Assembly (NCBI GenBank): GCA_963764685.1
Contig: CAVXTT010000021.1
Location: forward strand, 310,001 to 374,000
Source of the DNA: CAVXTT01 sp963764685
GTDB lineage: Bacteria > Bacteroidota > Ignavibacteria > Ignavibacteriales > Ignavibacteriaceae
Length of the DNA stretch: 64,000 bases
Direction of reading: 5' to 3'
The notes beneath the pieces were generated by a model that was not told the DNA's origin, did no database searches, and saw nothing but the letters and a program-made list of their open reading frames with translations. Positions 16,430-24,520 of this stretch are shown here, one piece after another; position 1 is the stretch's first letter, and each line of letters opens with the position of its first letter. Made by a program: the position numbers and the translations under genes.

Positions 16430-16633
16430 ATGGCAGAAATAAAAATTGAAGAAAAGAGAAGTTCCATATGGCCCTGGATAATAGGGCTTCTGATAATTGC
16501 AGCAATAATTTATTTTGTTGTTTATTTTATGAATGAGAATAAGACTACTGAGGACGGCGTTTTTTATTTACGGGAAACATATAATTACGCATCAGCATAT
16601 CTGTTAAGTATGAAAGGAGGAATATATGTATAA
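16430..16633 (+). CDS. Small single-span membrane protein, function unknown
   Basis: This 67-residue protein has a charged N-terminus (MAEIKIEEKRSSIW). One strong membrane helix follows (PWIIGLLIIAAIIYFVVYF, about residues 14-32), and then a tyrosine-containing tail of about 35 residues outside the membrane. No family is recognised. Its 3' end holds the AAAGGAGG ribosome site of the next small open frame, and the two frames overlap by eight bases, so they would be translated together. The pair sits upstream of ligD on the same strand. Coding is plausible from hydrophobic character and spacing but is not proven. Confidence 0.5.
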   Translation: MAEIKIEEKRSSIWPWIIGLLIIAAIIYFVVYFMNENKTTEDGVFYLRETYNYASAYLLSMKGGIYV

Positions 16634-16736
16634 AGAAGATCATAGATATACAAAAAGACTGTATTATTACTCAAGGGAATATTTCAACGACCAGGGTTTT
16701 TATGGTGCGAGCGGTAAAGGCGTAAGATGGATTTAA
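16626..16736 (+). CDS. Possible 36-residue small protein
   Basis: An ATG at 16626 follows a strong AAAGGAGGAATAT ribosome-binding site. It encodes 36 residues rich in tyrosine and basic residues (MYKEDHRYTKRLYYYSREYF, ending GASGKGVRWI). It overlaps the end of the preceding small membrane protein gene by eight bases, a typical operon arrangement. No family is recognised. The strong ribosome site is the best argument that it is real. It lies 70 bases before ligD. Confidence 0.4.
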   Translation: MYKEDHRYTKRLYYYSREYFNDQGFYGASGKGVRWI

Positions 16737-16805
16737 TTCCCGAATGAATTATATTAGAAAGCCCGCGTCGTGTGGGCTTAAATTTACCCACCTTAGAAAA
16801 CATAT

Positions 16806-19319
16806 ATGAGCTTAACTGAATACAAACGTAAAAGAGACTTTAAAAAAACTGCTGAACCTGGTCCAAAGGTTAAATCATCTGACGGCAAATTAAAATTTGT
16901 GGTTCAGAAACATGCTGCAACACGGCTCCATTATGATTTCCGGCTGGAACTCGATGGTGTGCTTAAAAGCTGGGCTGTCCCTAAAGGTCCTTCACTTGAT
17001 CCTAAAGTAAAACGACTGGCAATGATGGTGGAAGATCATCCGTTTGACTACAGAACTTTTGAAGGTGTGATTCCCAAGGGGGAATACGGCGGCGGCGAAG
17101 TAATTGTATGGGATGAGGGAACATATTCTGCACCCGGTATCGATAACAGGAATGACAGCATTAAACAGTTAAGGCAGGGACTTGAAAAAGGTGATCTTAA
17201 ATTCTTTCTCGAGGGAGAAAAACTAAGAGGAAGTTTTGTCCTGGTAAGGACAAAAGGCAGAGGAGATAACTCCTGGCTCCTTATTAAGCACAGGGATGAA
17301 TTTGCATCTGAAGAAGATGTAACAATACAGGACCGCTCTGTTGTTTCCGGTTTAACTGTTGAGGAAATCAAAGAAGGTGGAAAAGGAAGAATATGGACAA
17401 GGAAGCACAGCGAGATAAATATTGAAGAAGGCAATAAAGCAAAAATGCCTCACAAGATTAAACCAATGCTTGCAACTCTTGTGGATGAGCCTTTCGATAA
17501 AGATAACTGGATATATGAAATTAAATATGACGGATACAGGGCTGTTGCAGAAATAGAAAATGGAAATGTTGATCTTTACTCGCGTAATCTTAATTCATTC
17601 AATCAGCAGTTTGCACCAATAGTACAGTCTCTGAAAGCAATAAAAATGGATGCTGTGCTCGACGGGGAGATTGTAATCCTTAATAATGAAGGAAAACCTG
17701 ATTTCGGGTTGATACAAAATTATCAGCGTACCGGGGAAGGCTACATAGTCTATTATGTGTTCGATATTTTATATTGCAATGGATTTGACCTGAGGGACGT
17801 TCCGCTGCTCAGAAGAAAAGAAATTCTCTCCTCTATTCTCCCTGAAATAGAAAATATTATTTACAGCGACCACGTATCAGGTAAGGGCATTGAGTTCTAT
17901 AAGCTTGCTGTTGACAATAAGCTTGAGGGGATTATTGCCAAGCAAGGAGAGAGCGGCTACCTGGCAGGCAGGAGATCAAAGGAGTGGCTGAAGATAAAAA
18001 CTAAATTACGGCAGGAAGCGATCATATGCGGGTTTACCGCACCAAAAGGAGGCAGGCAGCATTTCGGCGCTCTTGTACTTGGTGTGTATGAAAATAAAAA
18101 ATTAAAGTATATAGGACATTCGGGAGGAGGATTTGATGAGGATTCATTAAGGAATATAATTAAGCTGCTGAAACCTCTGGTTAAAAAAGAATCCCCCTTC
18201 GACCAAAAAGTAAGCACCCGATCCCCGATAACGTGGGTTGAGCCGAAGCTGATCTGCGAGGTTGCTTTTTCCGAATGGACAAGTGAAGGATTGATGAGAC
18301 ACCCGGTATTCCTCGGATTAAGAGAAGATAAAAAAACCACCGAGGTTCAGAAAGAAATACCTGCCAGCACTTCCGTGGAACTTGTGGAAGGAAAAAATGG
18401 AATGGATAAAGAAATTATAATAAATAAGCATAAACAGAAGGTTACTAACCTGGATAAAGTATTTTTCCCCGGTGAGGGTTACACGAAGGGAGATATGATT
18501 GAGTACTACAGGAAAATTTCCAAATACATACTTCCCTATCTGAAGGACAGACCGGAATCTATGTTAAGGCATCCGAACGGAATAAACAACAAGGGATTCT
18601 TTCATAAAAATGTTACTGCTAAGCCTCCTGACTGGGTAAAAACAGAAAGGATATTCTCCGATTCAAGTGAAGGGGAAATAAATTATCTCATCTGCAATGA
18701 TGAAGCTTCGCTTGTTTATATGGCAAACCTGGGATGCATAGAAATTAACCCCTGGTTCTCGAGAATACAGTCAAAGGATAATCCCGATTATTTTGTTATC
18801 GATCTTGACCCGGAAGAAATTGCATTCGATAAAGTGGTAGAGACAGCACTTGCAGTTAAAAAGGTGCTTGATGCTGCAGGAGCTCCATCATATCCCAAAA
18901 CATCAGGTGCAACAGGTATGCATATTTATGTACCTCTGAAAGCAAAGTATGATTACGACATTGCTAAAGATTTTGCTCATCTGATTGCGCGCCTTGCCAA
19001 CAGGATAGTACCTGGTTTTACCAGTCTGGAAAGGAGTCCTTCAAAGCGGAAGAAAAAGGTTTACCTCGACTACCTGCAGAACAGAAGAGGTCAGACACTC
19101 GCAGCTCCTTATAGTGTGCGGCCAAGACCGGGAGCGACAGTATCTACCCCGTTAAAATGGGAAGAGGTAAAAATAGGACTGAATCCGGCAGATTTTACGA
19201 TACGTACCATATTCAAAAGATTGGAAAAGACAGGGGATTTGTTCACCCCTGTACTTGGCAAAGGAATTGATGTAGAAAAGTGCATAAATAGGCTTGAGAA
19301 GGGGGGATATTCCATATAA
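16806..19319 (+). CDS. ligD: ATP-dependent DNA ligase LigD (PE-LIG-POL)
   Basis: LigD repairs double-strand breaks in bacterial non-homologous end joining. Three domains are visible in the order phosphoesterase, ligase, polymerase. The 3'-phosphoesterase (residues 1-170) has HAATRLHYD with H36, H42 and D44, and the EDHPFDY histidine at 78, at the spacing of the known metal site. The ligase (about 215-510) has the nucleotidyl lysine in IYEIKYDG (K240), with later EGIIAKQ and EWLKIKTK motifs. The primase-polymerase (about 540-837) has the catalytic VIDLDP aspartates near 666-668 and TSGATGMHIYVPL. At 837 residues it is full length. The usual partner gene ku is not in this window, so it must lie elsewhere or be absent. 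Confidence 0.95.
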   Translation: MSLTEYKRKRDFKKTAEPGPKVKSSDGKLKFVVQKHAATRLHYDFRLELDGVLKSWAVPKGPSLDPKVKRLAMMVEDHPFDYRTFEGVIPKGEYGGGEVIVWDEGTYSAPGIDNRNDSIKQLRQGLEKGDLKFFLEGEKLRGSFVLVRTKGRGDNSWLLIKHRDEFASEEDVTIQDRSVVSGLTVEEIKEGGKGRIWTRKHSEINIEEGNKAKMPHKIKPMLATLVDEPFDKDNWIYEIKYDGYRAVAEIENGNVDLYSRNLNSFNQQFAPIVQSLKAIKMDAVLDGEIVILNNEGKPDFGLIQNYQRTGEGYIVYYVFDILYCNGFDLRDVPLLRRKEILSSILPEIENIIYSDHVSGKGIEFYKLAVDNKLEGIIAKQGESGYLAGRRSKEWLKIKTKLRQEAIICGFTAPKGGRQHFGALVLGVYENKKLKYIGHSGGGFDEDSLRNIIKLLKPLVKKESPFDQKVSTRSPITWVEPKLICEVAFSEWTSEGLMRHPVFLGLREDKKTTEVQKEIPASTSVELVEGKNGMDKEIIINKHKQKVTNLDKVFFPGEGYTKGDMIEYYRKISKYILPYLKDRPESMLRHPNGINNKGFFHKNVTAKPPDWVKTERIFSDSSEGEINYLICNDEASLVYMANLGCIEINPWFSRIQSKDNPDYFVIDLDPEEIAFDKVVETALAVKKVLDAAGAPSYPKTSGATGMHIYVPLKAKYDYDIAKDFAHLIARLANRIVPGFTSLERSPSKRKKKVYLDYLQNRRGQTLAAPYSVRPRPGATVSTPLKWEEVKIGLNPADFTIRTIFKRLEKTGDLFTPVLGKGIDVEKCINRLEKGGYSI

Positions 19320-19470
19320 TATTCAGCCTGATCTGATTATTGCGGGCACAATGCTATCCCCTCACATAATACCTCTTGAGCTCTTAGATTATGCACGCAT
19401 AGTCGAAGGCGTCACATATTATAACTTAAATTTTCTTTTATTATAAGCAGAACAGCAGAAATACCATAAA

Positions 19471-20358
19471 ATGAAGCTATTATTACGTGTTATAGGGTCA
19501 CTTTTACTTTCTTTGATGATGACGGTGACTTTATTTTCACAAGTTGAGGAGAGACTCCGGGCACTGGATAAAACACAAGTAAATAAATATATCGAACCGA
19601 TGTCTGCTGCTGTTGGTCTTGCATTCAACTCAGGTACATATTATACAGCCAGGATACCTTCGGAGTTTTCTTTTTCCCTGGGATTTACAGCTCCTGTAAT
19701 TATTATTCCTGCTGATCAGACTACTTTTACTCCCGATCTCCCGGAAGGATATTCAAACGAGCGGAGTACCGCAACAGTATTCGGAAATGAAGGGGGATAT
19801 TATGCCGGTCCTGCCGGTTATATAGTTTATCCTCCCGGAATAAACAGAAGGACTATACCTACTATACTCCCGCAGGCATCTTTCAGTGCTGCCGGGACAC
19901 GTCTTCTCATAAGATATTTTCCCTATCTCGATGTTGGTGAAACAAAAGTTATGAACCTGGGTCTGGGGCTGTCGCACAACATCAGCCGCTACATACCCGG
20001 TATACCATTCGATTTTTCCATACAAGGTTTATTTTCAAGGATGGAGGTAAAAGGTTATGCAAGACAGGATAATTTTGCTTTTAATGTACACGCAAGCAAG
20101 GAACTTGGTCTGTTTACTTTATTTACCGGACTTCAGTATGAGAGAAGCTCACTGGATCTTAATTATACCTTCAGAGTAAGGGACCCCGCTAATCCTAACC
20201 AGTTCCTTGAACAGGAAATAAGTACAAACCTGGTAAGGAACAATATTTTCCGTTTTACCCTTGGAGGATCAGTCAGGCTTTCAGTAATACGCATACACGG
20301 TGATATAAACCTGGGACCGCAGTTTTTCTTTAACCAGGGAATCTCACTGGAATTTTAA
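19471..20358 (+). CDS. Outer-membrane beta-barrel protein, DUF6588-like
   Basis: The 295-residue protein has a signal peptide (MKLLLRVIGSLLLSLMMTVT, then LFSQ). The mature part has alternating hydrophobic residues consistent with an outer-membrane barrel. Blocks such as LGFTAPVIIIPAD, RYFPYLDVGETKVMNLGLGL and LGPQFFFNQGISLEF resemble DUF6588 proteins of Bacteroidota. The chain ends in phenylalanine, as usual for barrels folded by BamA. It is followed 12 bases later by a small lipoprotein gene and the two probably form an operon closed by a strong terminator. Its role is unknown. Confidence 0.65.
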   Translation: MKLLLRVIGSLLLSLMMTVTLFSQVEERLRALDKTQVNKYIEPMSAAVGLAFNSGTYYTARIPSEFSFSLGFTAPVIIIPADQTTFTPDLPEGYSNERSTATVFGNEGGYYAGPAGYIVYPPGINRRTIPTILPQASFSAAGTRLLIRYFPYLDVGETKVMNLGLGLSHNISRYIPGIPFDFSIQGLFSRMEVKGYARQDNFAFNVHASKELGLFTLFTGLQYERSSLDLNYTFRVRDPANPNQFLEQEISTNLVRNNIFRFTLGGSVRLSVIRIHGDINLGPQFFFNQGISLEF

Positions 20359-20370
20359 CTAAGCTTAAAA

Positions 20371-20931
20371 ATGAAATTAAAAATCAAATATATTATCCTC
20401 CTGACAAGTGTTATCTTTCTTTTCACCTACCAGGGATGCGGTCTGGAGGATTTTAATACTGTTCCTGTCAACATACCTGTTTCGCTGCCTGTATTTCTGG
20501 TCGATGACGGTACCCAGACTACAGTTATTTCAGAAGCGTTATTTTGTCTCGACAGCAACGAGATATACCAGGATTTCAGAAGTCAGATCACCTCGATGAC
20601 CTTAGTTGAAGTGGCTTTCAGGTTCTCGGATGTTATACCTGCTGAAACTGCAGGGGATATGAGATTTATGCTGCGGAAATCAGATGCTGCCGGGGATATA
20701 TTAATCGATCATTTAATAACAGGATTGACCCCTGAACTTTACAAAATTCCGCGAAGTCCTTACATACTTGATCTTCCCCAGGAACAGCTTGACCTTATGA
20801 ATGCTTACCTGGGAAGTAACGGCACCTGCTTCTACGGGTATGTCGGCATAGAAAATCTGAGTCCTGCTGGGAGACCTAAGGTGCTGAAGGGGTATGTGGA
20901 TATGCTCTTTAAGGCAGTAACGGAATTCTAA
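20371..20931 (+). CDS. Predicted lipoprotein, function unknown
   Basis: The 186-residue protein has a lipoprotein signal (KLKIKYIILLTSVIFLFTY followed by the lipobox QGC, so lipidation would be at the cysteine near residue 23). The mature protein is beta-rich and acidic, with segments such as VPVNIPVSLPVFLVDDG that suggest an immunoglobulin-like or barrel-associated fold. I recognise no family. It lies 12 bases after the barrel protein gene and ahead of a clear terminator, so the two genes form a likely two-gene operon encoding an outer-membrane pair. Confidence 0.6.
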   Translation: MKLKIKYIILLTSVIFLFTYQGCGLEDFNTVPVNIPVSLPVFLVDDGTQTTVISEALFCLDSNEIYQDFRSQITSMTLVEVAFRFSDVIPAETAGDMRFMLRKSDAAGDILIDHLITGLTPELYKIPRSPYILDLPQEQLDLMNAYLGSNGTCFYGYVGIENLSPAGRPKVLKGYVDMLFKAVTEF

Positions 20932-20940
20932 ATTAAATTA

Positions 20941-20969
20941 AAAGGCGGGTATATCCCGCCTTTCTTTTT
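20941..20969 (+). terminator. Rho-independent terminator
   Basis: AAAGGCGGG, loop TATAT, CCCGCCTTT, then CTTTTT. This is a perfect GC-rich stem with a T tract, 10 bases after the lipoprotein stop. The A run on the left lets it also work for the convergent acyl-CoA ligase gene. Confidence 0.9.
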
Positions 20970-20977
20970 GCACTAAC

Positions 20978-22705
20978 TTATTCCTGTTCAGTCAGAACAT
21001 TCTTCTTTATCAGGTATCTTTTAATTTTTTGCGTGGTAGTCTTCTCGAACTCTCTTTCCCTGACATAAAACTTCCTGATTTGTTTAAATGCAGGCAGCTG
21101 TTCATTGGTTTTTTTAACTGCTGCGGATGCAAGCTGCTGAATAAGCTCAGGGGTAATTGGTACATTATTTATCTCGGAATATTCAATAAGCGCCTCCCCG
21201 TCCATTACAAGCTGTACAGCAATGATCTCGTCAAGCTTGGCATCGGCTTCGCCATAGATATAAGATTCCTGCACAAACTTATCCCTGTTGATAATATCCT
21301 CTATTTCCTCAGGGAAAACATTCTCCCCGGTTCTGGAAATAATAACATTCTTTTTTCTTCCGCTGATATGAAGGAAGCCGTCACTGTCGAAATAGCCAAC
21401 GTCTCCCGATTTGAACCATCCGTTATCGAATGCCTCCCCGGTAAGCTTTTCATTTTTATAATATCCCGGCATTACATTAGGGCCCTTGATATAAATTTCT
21501 CCTGTCCCGTCAGCAGAGGGTTCGTTTATCTTAATCTGTACCCCCGGCATCGGAAGTCCGGCAGCATCATCCTTAAAGTCATCAAGCCTGTTCAGCGCAG
21601 ATATGGGAGCAGTTTCTGTGAGACCGTAACCTTGTATAAAGTTAAAACCGAACTCTCTTAGTCCTTTTGCCACATCCGGATCAGGGGCAGCCCCCCCGGC
21701 AATAAACATCCTGATATGCCCGCCGAATCTTTCGTGCAGCTCGTGAAATATTTTCTTCTTTGCTCCCTTCCAGCCTAATACCTCTGCAATATTTGTAAGG
21801 ACTATCATCGGCTTAATTATCAGGGATTTTATCTTATCCTCATTTATAGTCTTATATATCCTCTTAAACATTTTATCATACAGCAAGGGTACCGCCAGAA
21901 GCATGGTAGCTTTCACTTTCTGGATATCCTCCACAATTGTTTTAAGAGAACGGGCATAATGGACAGAGGATCCGCTGTATATCGGGCATAGCATTCCGCA
22001 GGTGCTTTCATATGTATGATGGATCGGCAGCACGGATAAGAACCTGTCCTCCGGGTACATAAATATCATACTTGTCATTGCCATTAAATTAGTAGCCAGG
22101 TTTCCCTGTGTAAGCATTACTCCTTTTGCCCTGCCGAGTGAACCGGAAGTAAATATTATTTCCGCCAGCTCATCTGTATTTATCTTCGGCAGCGAATGAA
22201 CAGGCATCGGAGATGTATTGTTTATCATTTCCGTCATTGAAAGGAAGCCCTCTTTCCCGGAAGGAAGATCCATACTGATGAACCATCTGAGCTTTTTAAG
22301 AAGATACTTTTCGTATCTGAATGTTTCCTCAAAATTTTCAGTAAAGATAATAGCTTCAGAATCTGATTCACGCACAATGTTCATTATTTCATTTGTCGTT
22401 AGATTTTTATCAATAGGTACAATTATGTAATTAAACGACATAAGCGTTAGATATGAAATGGTCCATTGAACCCTGTTCTCTCCTATAACAGCAATATGTG
22501 TGCGCTCGCTGATGCCGGCTTTTCTGAGTGCATTGCCGAATCTCAGGACATTATCCAACAGCTGCGAATAGGTTACCCTGGATATTGGAGTCCCGGTCAG
22601 ATCTTCGAGGGCAAGCTTATCGTTATACTTCTCTGCCGATTTTACCAGCATATCCTGAATAGAATTAATTTCAGGTACTTTATAAAGCTTTAATTCTTTT
22701 GCCAT
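20978..22705 (-). CDS. AMP-dependent synthetase, long-chain acyl-CoA ligase-like
   Basis: The 575-residue enzyme belongs to the adenylate-forming family, which activates a carboxylic acid with ATP and usually transfers it to CoA. Motifs are the P-loop-like IIFTSGSLGRAKGVMLTQG (near residue 195), FIQGYGLTETAPIS (near 360), the GDVGYFDSDGFLHISGRKK adenylate-binding block, and the C-terminal catalytic lysine in TTTQKIKR. Segments such as LPIHHTYESTCGM resemble long-chain fatty acyl-CoA ligases and acyl-ACP synthetase-like proteins. It is transcribed leftward, head to tail after the EEP hydrolase gene (23 bases apart), probably in the same transcript. The substrate chain length cannot be fixed from sequence alone. 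Confidence 0.88.
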   Translation of the reverse strand: MAKELKLYKVPEINSIQDMLVKSAEKYNDKLALEDLTGTPISRVTYSQLLDNVLRFGNALRKAGISERTHIAVIGENRVQWTISYLTLMSFNYIIVPIDKNLTTNEIMNIVRESDSEAIIFTENFEETFRYEKYLLKKLRWFISMDLPSGKEGFLSMTEMINNTSPMPVHSLPKINTDELAEIIFTSGSLGRAKGVMLTQGNLATNLMAMTSMIFMYPEDRFLSVLPIHHTYESTCGMLCPIYSGSSVHYARSLKTIVEDIQKVKATMLLAVPLLYDKMFKRIYKTINEDKIKSLIIKPMIVLTNIAEVLGWKGAKKKIFHELHERFGGHIRMFIAGGAAPDPDVAKGLREFGFNFIQGYGLTETAPISALNRLDDFKDDAAGLPMPGVQIKINEPSADGTGEIYIKGPNVMPGYYKNEKLTGEAFDNGWFKSGDVGYFDSDGFLHISGRKKNVIISRTGENVFPEEIEDIINRDKFVQESYIYGEADAKLDEIIAVQLVMDGEALIEYSEINNVPITPELIQQLASAAVKKTNEQLPAFKQIRKFYVREREFEKTTTQKIKRYLIKKNVLTEQE

Positions 22706-22728
22706 TTGGTACTCATATTAAATGGTTA

Positions 22729-23592
22729 TTAAAATTTAATTACTGCAAGAACAGGAAAATGATCCGAAGGATAACGCCCTTCAAATTTTTCTGCTATTAT
22801 TTTATTTTCAAATACCCGGACAGTGTCCGACACAAAAATGTAATCTATAATATCCCCCTTTTCAATGTCGTTGTTGAACCCGTTAAATGTAAGATCGGGG
22901 CCTGTATGCAATGGTGACACTAATTTGGAGTCATTCAGGTAATCTGTTATTATTTTATAAAAATCACTCCCGGGCGGGTCATTAAAATCCCCTGTAAGTA
23001 TTACGGGATAACCCCTGGTTATTTCCTTTATTCTGCTTATCAGAAGCTTAGCGCTCTCCCTGCGTGCAGCTTTACCTATATGATCAAAATGAGTATTGAA
23101 GAGATAAAACTCCCGACCACTTTCTTTAACTTTCATCCGGGCATAAGTAGCGATACGGTTAAGGGCAGCATCCCATCCTTTTGAAGGGGTGTCGGGTGTA
23201 GGGGACAGCCAGAACGTTTTTGAAGAAAGTAATTCAAACTTATCCTTCTTATACATAATTGCACTAAACTCCCCTTTCTTATCCCCGTCATCCCTGCCGA
23301 CTCCTGTCCATTCATAGCCGGGCAGCAGATATGAAAGATCATTAAGCTGGGAGATCAGTGCTTCCTGTAATCCTATTATTTCGGCTTTCTGTGATATGAT
23401 CTCTATGGCGATGGGATCTTTTCTTTTATCCCAGGAGTTTAAGCCTTCGGCTTGAGGATCCCCTGCATAGCGGATATTATACGACATAATACGCAGGGTA
23501 TCACCACCGGATAAATTTTGCGACTTTATATTTTGGAAGGGAATCCATATTATGGATAATATAAGAAATCCCTTAAAGAAGCTTTGATTCAT
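22729..23592 (-). CDS. Exported endonuclease/exonuclease/phosphatase family hydrolase
   Basis: A signal peptide or N-terminal anchor (FFKGFLILSIIWIPFQNIKS) precedes a complete EEP fold. The visible catalytic motifs are RIMSYNIRYAG, IIGLQEA (metal-binding glutamate), FNTHFDHIG, VILTGDFNDPPGS (catalytic D-x-N) and the C-terminal SDHFPV histidine. The family hydrolyses phosphodiesters or phosphomonoesters; secreted members can be nucleases or sphingomyelinase-like. The substrate is not determined. The gene is divergent from the msrB gene, with 48 bases between the two start codons. Confidence 0.85.
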   Translation of the reverse strand: MNQSFFKGFLILSIIWIPFQNIKSQNLSGGDTLRIMSYNIRYAGDPQAEGLNSWDKRKDPIAIEIISQKAEIIGLQEALISQLNDLSYLLPGYEWTGVGRDDGDKKGEFSAIMYKKDKFELLSSKTFWLSPTPDTPSKGWDAALNRIATYARMKVKESGREFYLFNTHFDHIGKAARRESAKLLISRIKEITRGYPVILTGDFNDPPGSDFYKIITDYLNDSKLVSPLHTGPDLTFNGFNNDIEKGDIIDYIFVSDTVRVFENKIIAEKFEGRYPSDHFPVLAVIKF

Positions 23593-23640
23593 CTTTCTTT
23601 GTCCGGCCTTTTAACTATTAGTAAAAAAGGATTATGCAAA

Positions 23641-24159
23641 ATGGTAAAAATTATTTTAATATTTGTCAGCTTTTCTCTTGTTTTTATCTCCTGTAAGAAT
23701 GATATGACCAAAGAAGCATATGCCGGTTCCGACTCCACTAAAGTAAAAAAGAACAACTATGCCTGCGACTTTGAATATCAGAAATCAGATGAAGAGTGGC
23801 AGAAATCATTATCCCCCGAGCAATACAAGATCCTGAGAGAAAAGGGGACCGAACGTGCATTTAACAATAAATATTATAATAACCACGAGAAAGGAATATA
23901 TACCTGCGCCGGGTGCGGTACCGAGATCTTCACTTCTGAGACTAAATATGAGTCAGGATCAGGATGGCCAAGCTTCTATGCCCCCCTTGCTGAAGGAAAA
24001 GTAATGCTTCAGAAAGATGACAGCTATGGAATGGAGAGGACAGAAGTTATATGCAGCAAGTGCGGCGGTCATTTAGGACACTTATTTGATGACGGTCCGG
24101 AGCCTACGGGACTCCGTTACTGCATTAACTCAGCCTCGTTGAATTTTGTGAAGAAATAG
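23641..24159 (+). CDS. msrB: Lipoprotein peptide-methionine (R)-S-oxide reductase
   Basis: MsrB reduces the R-sulfoxide of methionine in oxidised proteins. The start at 23641 gives a lipoprotein signal (VKIILIFVSFSLVFISC), placing the enzyme in the periplasm or on an outer-membrane face. The MsrB domain starts near residue 40 (DEEWQKSLSPEQYKILREKG). It contains both zinc CxxC pairs, YTCAGCGTEIF and ICSKCGGHLGHLF, the substrate-binding SGSGWPSF, and the catalytic cysteine in RYCINSASLNF. A longer frame reaches back to 23584 with a poor start that would overlap the divergent gene; the internal ATG is preferred. Confidence 0.93.
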   Translation: MVKIILIFVSFSLVFISCKNDMTKEAYAGSDSTKVKKNNYACDFEYQKSDEEWQKSLSPEQYKILREKGTERAFNNKYYNNHEKGIYTCAGCGTEIFTSETKYESGSGWPSFYAPLAEGKVMLQKDDSYGMERTEVICSKCGGHLGHLFDDGPEPTGLRYCINSASLNFVKK

Positions 24160-24175
24160 AAATATTAAGGGGTGC

Positions 24176-24520
24176 TTATTTTTCCTGATTTAACCAGGTC
24201 TTCCAGATATCGGGCTGATATCCCAGAGTTACTTCACGACCGTTCCTGACAATAGGAATCTTAAATAAAAGGGGGTCGTCAAGTAACTCTGTTTCAATAT
24301 CAAAAACCATATATCCGAGGTTCCTCTCCCTGTACCTTTTCCCTTCTTTATCCAGAAGCTCGTTGACTGGAATTTTAGCAGATATACTATCCAGTTCCCC
24401 TTTTGAAATTCCTTTTTCATTCAGATCACGGAAATGGAATGGTATATTCCGTTCCTTAAAATATCTTTCTGCCTTTTGAGTCTCTCTTGATTTTTTTGTC
24501 CCGAATATCTGAATGTTCAT
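24176..24520 (-). CDS. ArsC/Spx-family thioredoxin-fold protein without the active-site cysteine
   Basis: This 114-residue protein matches the ArsC/Spx/YffB family over its whole length. It has the N-terminal MNIQIFGTKKSRETQKA strand and helix, the central LDKEGKRYRERNL segment, and the C-terminal cis-proline-type IPIVRNGREVTLGY. In arsenate reductases and Spx the first loop holds CxxC or CxxS; here that loop reads TKKSRETQ with no cysteine. It is therefore unlikely to be a standard reductase and may be a binding or regulatory protein. Its start codon touches the stop of the DUF6029-like gene, so it is the last gene of a leftward operon with the TlpA-like gene. Confidence 0.75.
   Translation of the reverse strand: MNIQIFGTKKSRETQKAERYFKERNIPFHFRDLNEKGISKGELDSISAKIPVNELLDKEGKRYRERNLGYMVFDIETELLDDPLLFKIPIVRNGREVTLGYQPDIWKTWLNQEK

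Noticed and set aside
21029..21661. Long plus-strand frame (210 codons) opposite the acyl-CoA ligase
   Set aside because: It is the antisense of strongly conserved ligase motifs; composition is that of a shadow frame.
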